Part shown: positions 35,282-42,655 of the stretch, piece after piece
Position numbering within the stretch: position 1 is the first letter of the stretch
How the letters are laid out: the number at the start of each line of letters is the position of its first letter
Assembly: GCF_001583435.1 (NCBI RefSeq)
Contig: NZ_CP013251.1
Span: 2,563,617 to 2,627,616 of the forward strand
From: Endozoicomonas montiporae CL-33
GTDB taxonomy: Bacteria; Pseudomonadota; Gammaproteobacteria; Pseudomonadales; Endozoicomonadaceae
Reading direction: 5' to 3'
DNA length: 64,000 nucleotides
Translations under genes and position numbers: made by a program
Notes under the pieces: model-generated
Database searches by the model: none
Told to the model about the DNA's origin: nothing
What the model saw: only the letters and a program-made list of their open reading frames with translations

Positions 35282-35908
35282 TCAATGCTGACGAATAACG
35301 TCCAGAATTTGTTGTGCCACCTGATGTTCACAGCCAAAATCGTTCCAGTCCATGGTCACCAGTGGGGTGTTCATGGAAGCACAGATTTGCGGCAGTATGG
35401 CTTCATGGTAGTTATGGATGTCACGGATGTATTCAAAGGGCGTTCCATCTTCCGCTTCCCGTCCCCGACTTTGCAGGCGCTCGTGAGCCTTTTCCGGAGT
35501 AGTATGCAGGTAAACCACCGCGCTGATGCGTGGGTAATCTTTCAGACGTTTCTGGATTTCACAGTAGTGCAGCATAAACTCGGTGTCTGGCTGCTCCATG
35601 CTGAGAAAGTTAGCCTGGGTAAAAATCAGATCTGAATACAGTGATCGCTTAATCAGATAGTTGCGGTTGGCTGGCAGGTTTTCAACGATTTCTGCCCGAC
35701 GCTGGGTAATATACGACTGAAAACGAATACGGTTGCCCGAAACAGTCGGGTTTTTGGTGAATTCGCCCAGCAGTCTGGCAAATTCAGGGTCTTCAGCCGG
35801 TTCCTGAATGGGGTCCCAGTCCAGTGCTTCAGCCAGCTTTGGTAGCAGGGTCGATTTGCCGGCTGCGATATTGGCTTCTACTGCAACAAAGTGATTGGTC
35901 TGTGTCAT
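35282..35908 (-). CDS. Deoxynucleoside kinase
   Basis: 208 residues from ATG 35908 (MTQTNHFVAVEANIAAGKST), with AGG 8 bases upstream; an ATG at 35932 adds 8 residues. It phosphorylates deoxynucleosides with NTP in nucleotide salvage. The P-loop is EANIAAGKST; IKRSLYSD holds the DRS-like (here KRS) substrate-activating motif; and LHTTPEKAHERLQSRGREAE carries the LID arginines. This is the dNK/dGK/dAK family. Base preference cannot be read. Confidence 0.85.
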   Translation of the reverse strand: MTQTNHFVAVEANIAAGKSTLLPKLAEALDWDPIQEPAEDPEFARLLGEFTKNPTVSGNRIRFQSYITQRRAEIVENLPANRNYLIKRSLYSDLIFTQANFLSMEQPDTEFMLHYCEIQKRLKDYPRISAVVYLHTTPEKAHERLQSRGREAEDGTPFEYIRDIHNYHEAILPQICASMNTPLVTMDWNDFGCEHQVAQQILDVIRQH

Positions 35909-36043
35909 CCGCGAACCTGGTGTAATAGTCATTAAATCAGGGCGCGAACGATAGGGAATTGTAGACGGTGGTACAATAAGTATTCAAACCAGTCATTGAA
36001 CCGGTTTTGACTATTTTAAGTCACTGACCACACGACTGTTTTG

Positions 36044-36139
36044 TTAAATTCCCGGAATACCAATGGGTCCTGGCAAGTCAGGTACCAGAGAGCATCCGGT
36101 CAGGATGACAACAACTGCGAACAGGAAAAGGTATTTCAT
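36044..36139 (-). CDS. Small lipoprotein, 31 residues
   Basis: ATG 36139 to TAA 36044. The product is MKYLFLFAVVVILTGC followed by SLVPDLPGPIGIPGI: a complete lipoprotein signal with lipobox LTGC and a 16-residue, proline/glycine-rich mature part. It starts 2 bases after the stop of the amidinohydrolase-like gene (TGA CG ATG), and GGAA just upstream lies inside that gene, so translation looks coupled. Its Gly/Pro-rich repeat (LPGPIGIPGI) is unlike LptM or entericidins. It should reside in a membrane, probably facing the periplasm. No function is known. Confidence 0.65.
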   Translation of the reverse strand: MKYLFLFAVVVILTGCSLVPDLPGPIGIPGI

Positions 36140-36141
36140 CG

Positions 36142-37218
36142 TCATTCCGTCGTTTTTGAGTGATTCTGTCTGATGTATTGTTTCGGCTGGAAGAATATTT
36201 CTGCCAGCATGCAGCCAGCGCTGCCACCGCCAAAGGTTTCTATGACAGGCAGATCAAATACCAACAAGTGGTCATTGAAACGGTTTAATGCCCTTAGTTG
36301 TTCATCATTGAGTGTCTGAAAGGCGGTGCGGGACAAAACGGTAATGGTTTCACCCTGATCATTTTTCAGAGGTACAAGATTACCGGCGTATGCCGTGGTC
36401 TGGTCCGGAGTGATGTCAATGATGGTTTTATCAGACAGCGCTTCTAACACTTGTCTGCGATGATTTTCTTCACTGATGCACTCACTGCACAAAACGGCAA
36501 ATCGCTCCCCAATGCTCATCATCATGTTGGTGTGGTAAACAGGCTGGTCCTGAAAGAGCGTTCTGAATGAAATCAGCTTATAGTCCTGCCTGTTGGCAAA
36601 CGCCTGTAACAGTAAGGCGTCTGTTCGTGGTGACAGTGCGGCGAACATGACTTTGTTTTTTCTGTCCAGAACAATACTGCTACTTCCTTCCAGCGCCTGA
36701 TGGCCAGTGACATCTTTTAGAGCATCATCATTGTACTGGCTGGAAATACCCTGCATATTCAACGCTTTTCTGAGCGCCTTAATATCCGGTGTCTTTTTCT
36801 TCCGTTTCGTCAGCATGGGAAACAGGTCGATCTGTGTGTTGCCGGTTGTACCGCACTGAACCTTTTGGGGGCAAGGAGAAGGAAAAGATATAAACCAGTT
36901 ATTGGGGAAAGCAGCCCCGGGTGCATTGGGTGAATGCGTCGCTGGCAGCTCGATCACATGTACCTGGTGCTGTTCCAGCTGTTCTTTGGCAGCCGTATAT
37001 TCCTGCATGGCTTTGGCCGTGACAGAAACTGATCCTTCCTCCTTTAAATGACGTATAAGAGGCTTGTTTTTAGACGTGGAAGGCTTTGTCCTGTCGGTTT
37101 CAGCAAAGTGATTAGGTGGCACCATGACCACGTAGGATGTCAGTGCTTCATCCGCATGAGCTTGTTGCAGGCAGAAAGTGGAAGCAATAAAGAGTCCGGC
37201 AAGGGCGAGCTGTTTCAT
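36142..37218 (-). CDS. Exported amidinotransferase/arginine deiminase-family protein (CtlX-like)
   Basis: 358 residues from ATG 37218, the ATG that opens a signal peptide (MKQLALAGLFIASTFCLQQAHA, cleavage before DE). The guanidino-modifying fold is well supported: FPNNWF, LEGSSSIVLDRKNKV, the HTNMMMSIGE element with the catalytic His, and the catalytic Cys in FGGGSAGCMLAEIF. Family members hydrolyse guanidino or ureido compounds such as arginine, dimethylarginine, agmatine or citrulline. They are normally cytoplasmic; a signal peptide is unusual and implies a periplasmic or secreted enzyme. The small lipoprotein gene follows immediately. Confidence 0.8.
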   Translation of the reverse strand: MKQLALAGLFIASTFCLQQAHADEALTSYVVMVPPNHFAETDRTKPSTSKNKPLIRHLKEEGSVSVTAKAMQEYTAAKEQLEQHQVHVIELPATHSPNAPGAAFPNNWFISFPSPCPQKVQCGTTGNTQIDLFPMLTKRKKKTPDIKALRKALNMQGISSQYNDDALKDVTGHQALEGSSSIVLDRKNKVMFAALSPRTDALLLQAFANRQDYKLISFRTLFQDQPVYHTNMMMSIGERFAVLCSECISEENHRRQVLEALSDKTIIDITPDQTTAYAGNLVPLKNDQGETITVLSRTAFQTLNDEQLRALNRFNDHLLVFDLPVIETFGGGSAGCMLAEIFFQPKQYIRQNHSKTTE

Positions 37219-37463
37219 GGCAGTGGTTCGGATCGTCACGTGTTTCAAAAAGCTAATGGGCAAGATAGACGTGTTTACCCCGATAATCTCAGGTTTTTGC
37301 CTTTATACTCAGCCTGTTATCTCTACAGAATCGGTTTATGTTTCAAGTGGTGTTAAACGAGTACCTGAAAAACCGGGCAGGGCATCAGAGTTGCAGGCAG
37401 TCTGGCAACGCTTTGGCCTGATGTTGTTTCGGTTTTTACTGTATTTCGTAAACGAACGTTTAA

Positions 37464-37478
37464 TTGTAATTATTCTCA
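37464..37478. promoter_or_regulatory. Fur-like box upstream of feoABC
   Basis: TTGTAAT T ATTCTCA matches 12 of 15 positions of the TGATAAT N ATTATCA operator in a 7-1-7 layout (2 mismatches left, 1 right). It is 164 bp before the feoA start, in an A/T-rich segment without genes (37264-37641). Confidence 0.55.
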
Positions 37479-37641
37479 TTTACGTATACTCTTAATTTGC
37501 TTTTTTTATCTCTTCTCTGGTCGCCAATAATCCCACTCATAAAGGCCAGAACGTATGACTTGATGTATAGCTTCTGACTTTATCCGATCCTTTTGTGATT
37601 GCAGCTATCTTCTGTCTATGATCGCAGTAATGGAGATTTAT

Positions 37642-37875
37642 ATGACATCGATTCTTGGTGAACTTCAGGTTGGGGATTCCGGACAGGTAACCGCCTTTCG
37701 GGATGCAGGAGCTGCTTATCGACGCAAATTGCTGGCGATGGGTTTGACACCGGGTGCGCGATTTTCTGTGTGCCGTGTTGCTCCTCTGGGTGATCCTATC
37801 CAGCTTCAGATCCGGGGCTTTCAGCTCAGTGTTCGTCGCGATGAAGCCGCTGTGGTTGAGGTGAGCCGGATATGA
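37642..37875 (+). CDS. feoA: Ferrous iron transport accessory protein FeoA
   Basis: 77 residues from ATG 37642, chosen because GGAG (37632-37635) lies 6 bases upstream; ATGs at 37618 and 37630 are also in frame. SH3-like fold with DSGQVTAFRDAGAAYRRKLLAMGLTPGARFSV, a typical FeoA sequence. It supports FeoB in the cytoplasm. It overlaps feoB by 4 bases (ATGA). Confidence 0.93.
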   Translation: MTSILGELQVGDSGQVTAFRDAGAAYRRKLLAMGLTPGARFSVCRVAPLGDPIQLQIRGFQLSVRRDEAAVVEVSRI

Positions 37876-40241
37876 GTGATCATGTGTTTGCCATTGTCGG
37901 TAATCCAAATTGTGGTAAAACCACGGTTTATAATGCCCTGACCGGCGCAAAACAACGGGTGGGTAACTGGCCCGGCGTAACCGTTGAGCGCCGGAGTGGT
38001 TATTACCAGCATCAGGGGCTGGATATCGAAGTGGTGGACTTGCCCGGTACCTACTGCCTTGATGTGGTGGATGATCAGGTATCCATGGACGAGCGCATTG
38101 CCCGTGACTTTATTCTGGAACGTGAAGCCGAGCTGGTTCTGAATGTTCTGGATGCTTCCAATATTGAGCGAAACCTTTACCTGACCACGCAGTTGCTGGA
38201 CATGGGGCTACCCGTCGTTGTTGTTCTTAACATGATGGATGTCGCTGCAGACAAGGGCATGGTGATTGATCCTGAAGCCTTGTCAAAAATGCTGGGTTGC
38301 CCGGTATTTACCATGGTCGCCAGCAAAAATGAAGGTGTGACAGACCTTAAAGATCAGTTAAACGAATTCTTTCGAACCACTATACCCGCTTCAAAACCGT
38401 TGTTTCTGGGTAAAGCGCTTGAGCCGGCCATCACCCGTCTGGAAAACGCAGCCAGCGAACACCTTGAAGACAAAACGGTTGCGCGCTGGTGCGCCATCAA
38501 ATTGCTGGAAGCTGAAACCAGCGGTATTACCAGTCTGCCGGAATCATCCCGTTCTGCCTTGTTGAAGCAGGGTACTGACTTACGTGATGCCCTGGAGCGA
38601 GAGCAGGGTGCTGAAGTCGATATCCTGATAGCCAACGGGCGCTATGATGCCATTGGCGGCATGATGAAAAAGGTGATCAAACAACGCGGTGTATTGAATC
38701 ATCAACTCAGTGAACGCATTGATCGTGTGGTTCTTAACCGTTTCCTCGGCTTGCCTGTTTTCTTTGGTGTCATGTATCTGATGTTCATGTTCTCGTTGAA
38801 CTTCGGCAGCGCCTTTATCGATTTCTTTGAAATTCTTGTCGGTACCATCATGGTGGATGGTGTCACTCATGTGCTGCAAGGCATCAATGCGCCGGGCTGG
38901 GTGATCGCCTTGCTGGCTGAAGGTGTGGGTGGTGGTATCCAGACCGTAGCGACCTTTATACCCGTTATTGCCGCCTTGTTCCTGTTTCTGTCAGTACTGG
39001 AAGACTCGGGCTATATGGCCAGGGCTGCGTTTGTTATGGATCGCCTGATGCGCTTCCTTGGCCTGCCGGGTAAGGCCTTTGTCCCTATGCTGGTCGGCTT
39101 TGGCTGTAACGTGCCTGCGATAATGGCAACACGAACTCTGGATAACCAGAGAGACCGTCTGCTGACCATTGCCATGGCACCGTTTATGTCCTGTGGTGCC
39201 CGTTTGCCGGTGTATGCCCTGTTTGCAGCAGCCTTTTTCCCGGCCACCGGTCAGAACGTTGTATTTATCCTGTATCTGATGGGTATTCTGGCGGCAGTCG
39301 CGACCGGACTCATTCTCAAAAACAGTCTGCTGGCTGGAGAGACCTCTCCTTTTGTTCTAGAGCTGCCCAATTATCATTTGCCTTCTTTAAAACAGGTACT
39401 CTTGCGCACCTGGGATCGTCTCAAGACCTTTATCCTGAATGCAGGTAAAGCGATTGTTCTGGTGGTCGTTGTGCTCAACACACTGAACTCACTGGGTACC
39501 GATGGCAGCTTTGGTCATCAGGATTCCGGTTCGTCCATGCTCAGCCATATTGGCCAGAGCATTACCCCGGCTTTCAAACCCATGGGTATTGAAGAAGAGA
39601 ACTGGCCTGCTGCAGTGGGTATCTTCACCGGTATGCTGGCAAAAGAAGCGCTGGTGGGTACGCTCAATGCCATGTACACCTCCATTGCAGATGATATGAA
39701 TGGTGATGACGGAGCGGATGAGTCTTTTGATCTGATGGGTGGTATTTCGGAAGCCTTTGCCTCGATTCCGGAAAACCTTGTGGGCTTGAAAGAGTCTTTC
39801 TCCGACCCTCTGGGTATGGAAGTGGGCGACCTGAATGATCTGGACAGCGTTGCGGAAGAACAGGAAGTAGACATGACGACCTTTGCCGTGATGCGTAACC
39901 TGTTTACCAGTGAAGCTGCCGTGGTCGCTTACCTGCTGTTTATTCTGCTTTACACACCCTGTGTTGCGGCGCTGGGTGCGATTTATCGGGAAGCCGGAAC
40001 GGGTTGGACACTGTTTGTGGCAGGCTGGACCTTCTTTGTCGGGTACTCTGTCGCTACTCTCTACTACCAGCTCTCGCTGCTGGCTGTGCAGCCGTTGGTA
40101 ACGCTGGGCTGGGTCGCTGCTTTTGCAGGCACTCTGGCGATACTGTTTATGGTGATGCGTCGCATGGGTAACCGTCAGTACAGCGGACAACTGGTCACTG
40201 AAACCGGGTGCGGTAACTGCCGGGAGTGTTCATGCTCATAG
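37872..40241 (+). CDS. feoB: Ferrous iron transporter FeoB
   Basis: 789 residues. A GTP-regulated Fe2+ importer in the inner membrane. The N-terminal G domain has the P-loop GNPNCGKT, switch region NWPGVTVE, G3 DLPGTY and G4 NMMD. A helical GDI-like spacer precedes the membrane part, which begins near residue 290 and has the two Gate motifs with conserved Cys (GFGCNVPAIMATRT and CVAALGAIYREAG). The C-terminus is cysteine-rich (CGNCRECSCS), a possible metal-binding tail. It overlaps feoA and feoC. Confidence 0.97.
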   Translation: MSDHVFAIVGNPNCGKTTVYNALTGAKQRVGNWPGVTVERRSGYYQHQGLDIEVVDLPGTYCLDVVDDQVSMDERIARDFILEREAELVLNVLDASNIERNLYLTTQLLDMGLPVVVVLNMMDVAADKGMVIDPEALSKMLGCPVFTMVASKNEGVTDLKDQLNEFFRTTIPASKPLFLGKALEPAITRLENAASEHLEDKTVARWCAIKLLEAETSGITSLPESSRSALLKQGTDLRDALEREQGAEVDILIANGRYDAIGGMMKKVIKQRGVLNHQLSERIDRVVLNRFLGLPVFFGVMYLMFMFSLNFGSAFIDFFEILVGTIMVDGVTHVLQGINAPGWVIALLAEGVGGGIQTVATFIPVIAALFLFLSVLEDSGYMARAAFVMDRLMRFLGLPGKAFVPMLVGFGCNVPAIMATRTLDNQRDRLLTIAMAPFMSCGARLPVYALFAAAFFPATGQNVVFILYLMGILAAVATGLILKNSLLAGETSPFVLELPNYHLPSLKQVLLRTWDRLKTFILNAGKAIVLVVVVLNTLNSLGTDGSFGHQDSGSSMLSHIGQSITPAFKPMGIEEENWPAAVGIFTGMLAKEALVGTLNAMYTSIADDMNGDDGADESFDLMGGISEAFASIPENLVGLKESFSDPLGMEVGDLNDLDSVAEEQEVDMTTFAVMRNLFTSEAAVVAYLLFILLYTPCVAALGAIYREAGTGWTLFVAGWTFFVGYSVATLYYQLSLLAVQPLVTLGWVAAFAGTLAILFMVMRRMGNRQYSGQLVTETGCGNCRECSCS

Positions 40242-40480
40242 CCCTTCGTGACTACCTCAGCAGCCAGGGCATTTCGTCCCTGGCCGAGCTGAGCCAGCGA
40301 TTTAATGTCAGCCCCGATGCCATGCGTGGCATGCTGTCACACTGGATGCGCAAGGGCAGGCTGGTGCAGGAACAGTCAGGGTGCAGCAAGGGTTGCGTCA
40401 GTTGCTCTCCGGAACAGCTGGAAATGTATCGTTGGCTGGAGACCGGAGCTGACGCTATCCCGCTTTGCCAGTTGGACTAA
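40232..40480 (+). CDS. feoC: FeoC, [Fe-S]-dependent transcriptional regulator-like subunit
   Basis: 82 residues from ATG 40232, with CGGGAG (40221-40226) 5 bases upstream. It overlaps feoB by 10 bases. A winged-helix part (LRDYLSSQGISSLAELSQRFNVS) precedes a cysteine cluster GCSKGCVSC that could hold an Fe-S cluster, as in FeoC of enterobacteria. Its last 26 bases overlap the convergent methyltransferase gene. Confidence 0.88.
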   Translation: MLIALRDYLSSQGISSLAELSQRFNVSPDAMRGMLSHWMRKGRLVQEQSGCSKGCVSCSPEQLEMYRWLETGADAIPLCQLD

Positions 40481-41039
40481 TGCCAGTTGGACTAACGACC
40501 TCGTTTTCTTTTCTGTAGACGAACACGGACGTTCGATACAAATCCTCCGCTTTTATTTTTTCAATCTTGTTCCAACCCGGTAGCGCAAAGGTGTGACTGA
40601 TCACCGGGCACTTCCCAGGCAACTGCTGTTTAAGAAACGGATCAAGCCGCTTCATTCCTCCGGGGAACAGGTAACAGGTAACGAGCCCGGCATCATCTAG
40701 CCGGGTATTGAAAAAGTCTTTCTTCTTTACGGTGATATTGGTCTTATGGCTGGTGACGGCTTTGGCGAACAGGTACGGAATGGTGGATTGCTCATAGCCC
40801 GTTATCCTGTGGTTCGGATAGTGTTTGCTGAGCATCAGAAGCAATGTTCCCCAACCACAGCCCAGTTCATAGATGTGGCCTTCTACTGATTTCGGTAACA
40901 ATCGCTCCATGGTTTTTTGCACTGTTCGGCTGGTGGGAGTAGGTGTGATTCCCAGCTTTAACGACCATAGAACAATGGAACCTGTGGCGAGGAATGCCAG
41001 CCCGGTCAGCAGCCAGGTAATCCACTCCGTTTCTGTCAT
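40455..41039 (-). CDS. Membrane-anchored SAM-dependent methyltransferase
   Basis: 194 residues. One N-terminal membrane helix (WLLTGLAFLATGSIVLWSLKL) precedes a class I methyltransferase fold: motif I YELGCGWGTLLLML, motif II-like GYEQSTIPY, and VKKKDFFNT with the later DAGLVTCYLFPGG. The substrate is unknown; the anchor suggests a membrane-proximal target. Its start overlaps the stop of the GlxA-type regulator (ATGA, 41036-41039), so the two are co-transcribed. The C-terminus ISPTGISPTGKAG comes from the 15-bp duplication shared with the feoC end. Confidence 0.75.
   Translation of the reverse strand: MTETEWITWLLTGLAFLATGSIVLWSLKLGITPTPTSRTVQKTMERLLPKSVEGHIYELGCGWGTLLLMLSKHYPNHRITGYEQSTIPYLFAKAVTSHKTNITVKKKDFFNTRLDDAGLVTCYLFPGGMKRLDPFLKQQLPGKCPVISHTFALPGWNKIEKIKAEDLYRTSVFVYRKENEVVSPTGISPTGKAG
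40466..40495. repeat. 15-bp tandem duplication at the feoC/methyltransferase overlap
   Basis: TGCCAGTTGGACTAA occurs twice in direct succession (40466-40480, 40481-40495). It places feoC's TAA in the first copy and adds five residues to the methyltransferase (SPTGI twice). Confidence 0.9.
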
Positions 41040-42046
41040 TGAGTCTCCAGATAAAACAGTTTGCCCCGGACACTGCGCCGGAAGTCCGAAGGATTAAGCT
41101 GGTAGTGTTGTTTAAATTGTCGGCTGAAGTAGTCCGGATCGTTATAGCCCGATTGCAGGGCAATCTCGGTAATGGACAGGTCGGTAGACTTCAATAGCTC
41201 GGCGCAATGATTCAGGCGCAGCTGTTGCAGGTATTGCGACGGAGACATGCCGGTGGCATCACGGAAACGACGGTTCAGGGTGCGTTGGGTCAGGCCGGTA
41301 ATATCCTGCATTCGCAGGCTGTCGATTTCAGATTGAATATTCTGCCTTAGCCAGTCCTGTAAATTCACAATGATTTCATCACCGTGACTGGTGGTGTGGT
41401 CGTCAGCGTAGTGGGTTTGTTCAAACGGTCGGCGGATTTCATGGGAAAACTGCTGGGCCACGCGGTTGGCAATGTCGCGTCCCATAGCGCGCTTGATAAT
41501 ATGTACCATCAGATCAGCCACCGAGTTAACACTGCCGGCACAATAGATGCGTCCTGCCCGGGTGATGAGGTGATGAGGTTTGAACAGTACGTCCGGATAG
41601 TGCTTACGCAGCCGGTTCAGATAATACCAGTGTGTGGCTGCTGGCTGATGATCCAGCAGTCCACACTCTGCCATCAGGGCAACACCGGTACCAGCGACAC
41701 AGAAGGTCGCGCCATTCAGGTACTGTTTCCGAATCCATTCAATGGTTTCCGGTGAACGCCTGACAATAGGCATAGGGTTACGCCACAGAGCCGGTAATAA
41801 AATCAGGTCGGCGGTTCCGGAAGCGGCGAGATCCAGAGACGGTGTCAGCAGAATGTTGCCATGGGATGACACCGGCTCACCGTTGTGACTGCACAGCTGA
41901 GCATCTATGGATGAGTGCTGACTATCCATTCGGCTATAAAGACTGGCGGCCGCCAGCATTTCCATGGGCAGACTGATGCTGGTAGTCAGCATATGTTCCA
42001 GCAAGGGTACCCTGACATGGCGTAATCGGAGAGAGTCGGAAATCAT
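41036..42046 (-). CDS. GlxA-family transcriptional regulator (DJ-1/PfpI domain plus AraC HTH)
   Basis: 336 residues. The N-terminal half is the inactive amidotransferase-like ligand domain (FCVAGTGVALMAECGLLD carries the nucleophile-elbow position). The C-terminal half is an AraC DNA-binding domain with two helix-turn-helices (MSPSQYLQQLRLNHCAELL; DLSITEIALQSGYNDPDYFSRQFKQHYQLNPSDFRR). Relatives regulate amino-acid, betaine or nitrogen metabolism. It is followed by the methyltransferase with an ATGA overlap; a plausible target operon is not evident. Confidence 0.85.
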   Translation of the reverse strand: MISDSLRLRHVRVPLLEHMLTTSISLPMEMLAAASLYSRMDSQHSSIDAQLCSHNGEPVSSHGNILLTPSLDLAASGTADLILLPALWRNPMPIVRRSPETIEWIRKQYLNGATFCVAGTGVALMAECGLLDHQPAATHWYYLNRLRKHYPDVLFKPHHLITRAGRIYCAGSVNSVADLMVHIIKRAMGRDIANRVAQQFSHEIRRPFEQTHYADDHTTSHGDEIIVNLQDWLRQNIQSEIDSLRMQDITGLTQRTLNRRFRDATGMSPSQYLQQLRLNHCAELLKSTDLSITEIALQSGYNDPDYFSRQFKQHYQLNPSDFRRSVRGKLFYLETQ

Positions 42047-42145
42047 TGCTTGTTAACCGGATTCTTTCGTAGTGACTTGAAAAATGACACTGACTTAAGA
42101 AGCCTGGAGAACAGCAACACACGACTCTCTAATTCGATGAATCCA

Positions 42146-42271
42146 GACTGTAGGTTGGGACGAACGAAGTGACTCCCAACACGGTGAGCTTGTTGATAGC
42201 TGCCACACAGGTCTAACGTACGCAGAGTCACCGTGTTGGGAGTCGCGTTCCGCTCGTCCCAACCTACAGTC
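42146..42271. repeat. 126-bp palindromic element
   Basis: GACTGTAGGTTGGGACGAAC (42146 onward) returns inverted as GTCCCAACCTACAGTC (ending 42271); the arms are about 42-44 bp, with ACTCCCAACACGGTGA/TCACCGTGTTGGGAGT as the inner part. It resembles the widespread TGTAGGTTGGG repeats of gammaproteobacteria. It lies in the 609-bp region between the regulator and the ketoacyl synthase. Confidence 0.85.
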
Positions 42272-42383
42272 TTTTGTTTTAATGAAGTCACTGTTTAATT
42301 CAGCACCATGAGGTTAAATGGAGTGGCTAAATTGTCGGACTCTTTGGCTGTTTTGTCCAGATGGTGTTGTGACAGTGCCATTA

Positions 42384-42401
42384 CACTATGACGTCATAGT
42401 G
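42384..42401. promoter_or_regulatory. Perfect 18-bp palindrome, operator candidate
   Basis: CACTATGACGTCATAGTG reads identically on both strands. It is not part of a terminator (no T-run) and lies 25 bp from an R1 miniature element that separates it from the ketoacyl synthase start. It may be the original operator of that gene or of the divergent regulator gene. Confidence 0.45.
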
Positions 42402-42425
42402 AAAGTACTGTTTCCTGCCTGTCAT

Positions 42426-42589
42426 AGGAGGCTGTCCAAGAATAGACTGCCCTACTGTGGTGGCAGCAAATTGGTCTGAAAAATCGCTTTTGTTCGTCAA
42501 ATAGCTCGCTATTCTCCTTACAAAACCGCTTTTTCATCCTCAATTTTCTGCCATCCTCGCTACGGGCGCTATTCTCGGACAGCCTCCTA
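42426..42589. repeat. Miniature inverted-repeat element, family R1, copy 2
   Basis: 164 bp. AGGAGGCTGTCCAAGAATAG at the left and CTATTCTCGGACAGCCTCCT at the right. Its reverse complement matches 8871 onward over about 150 bp (GCGCCCGTAGCGAGGAT.., ACGAACAAAAGCG, AATTTGCTGCCACC). Confidence 0.85.
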
Positions 42590-42655
42590 GTGTTCTTCAT
42601 TGTTTAGTCAGGTTGCTGGAAACAGGTATCAGCATTTGGTGTCAGGAGTGTGTGA

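Noticed and set aside
37618..37641. Upstream starts for feoA
   Set aside because: GGAG lies at proper distance only from ATG 37642; extra residues are not family-like.
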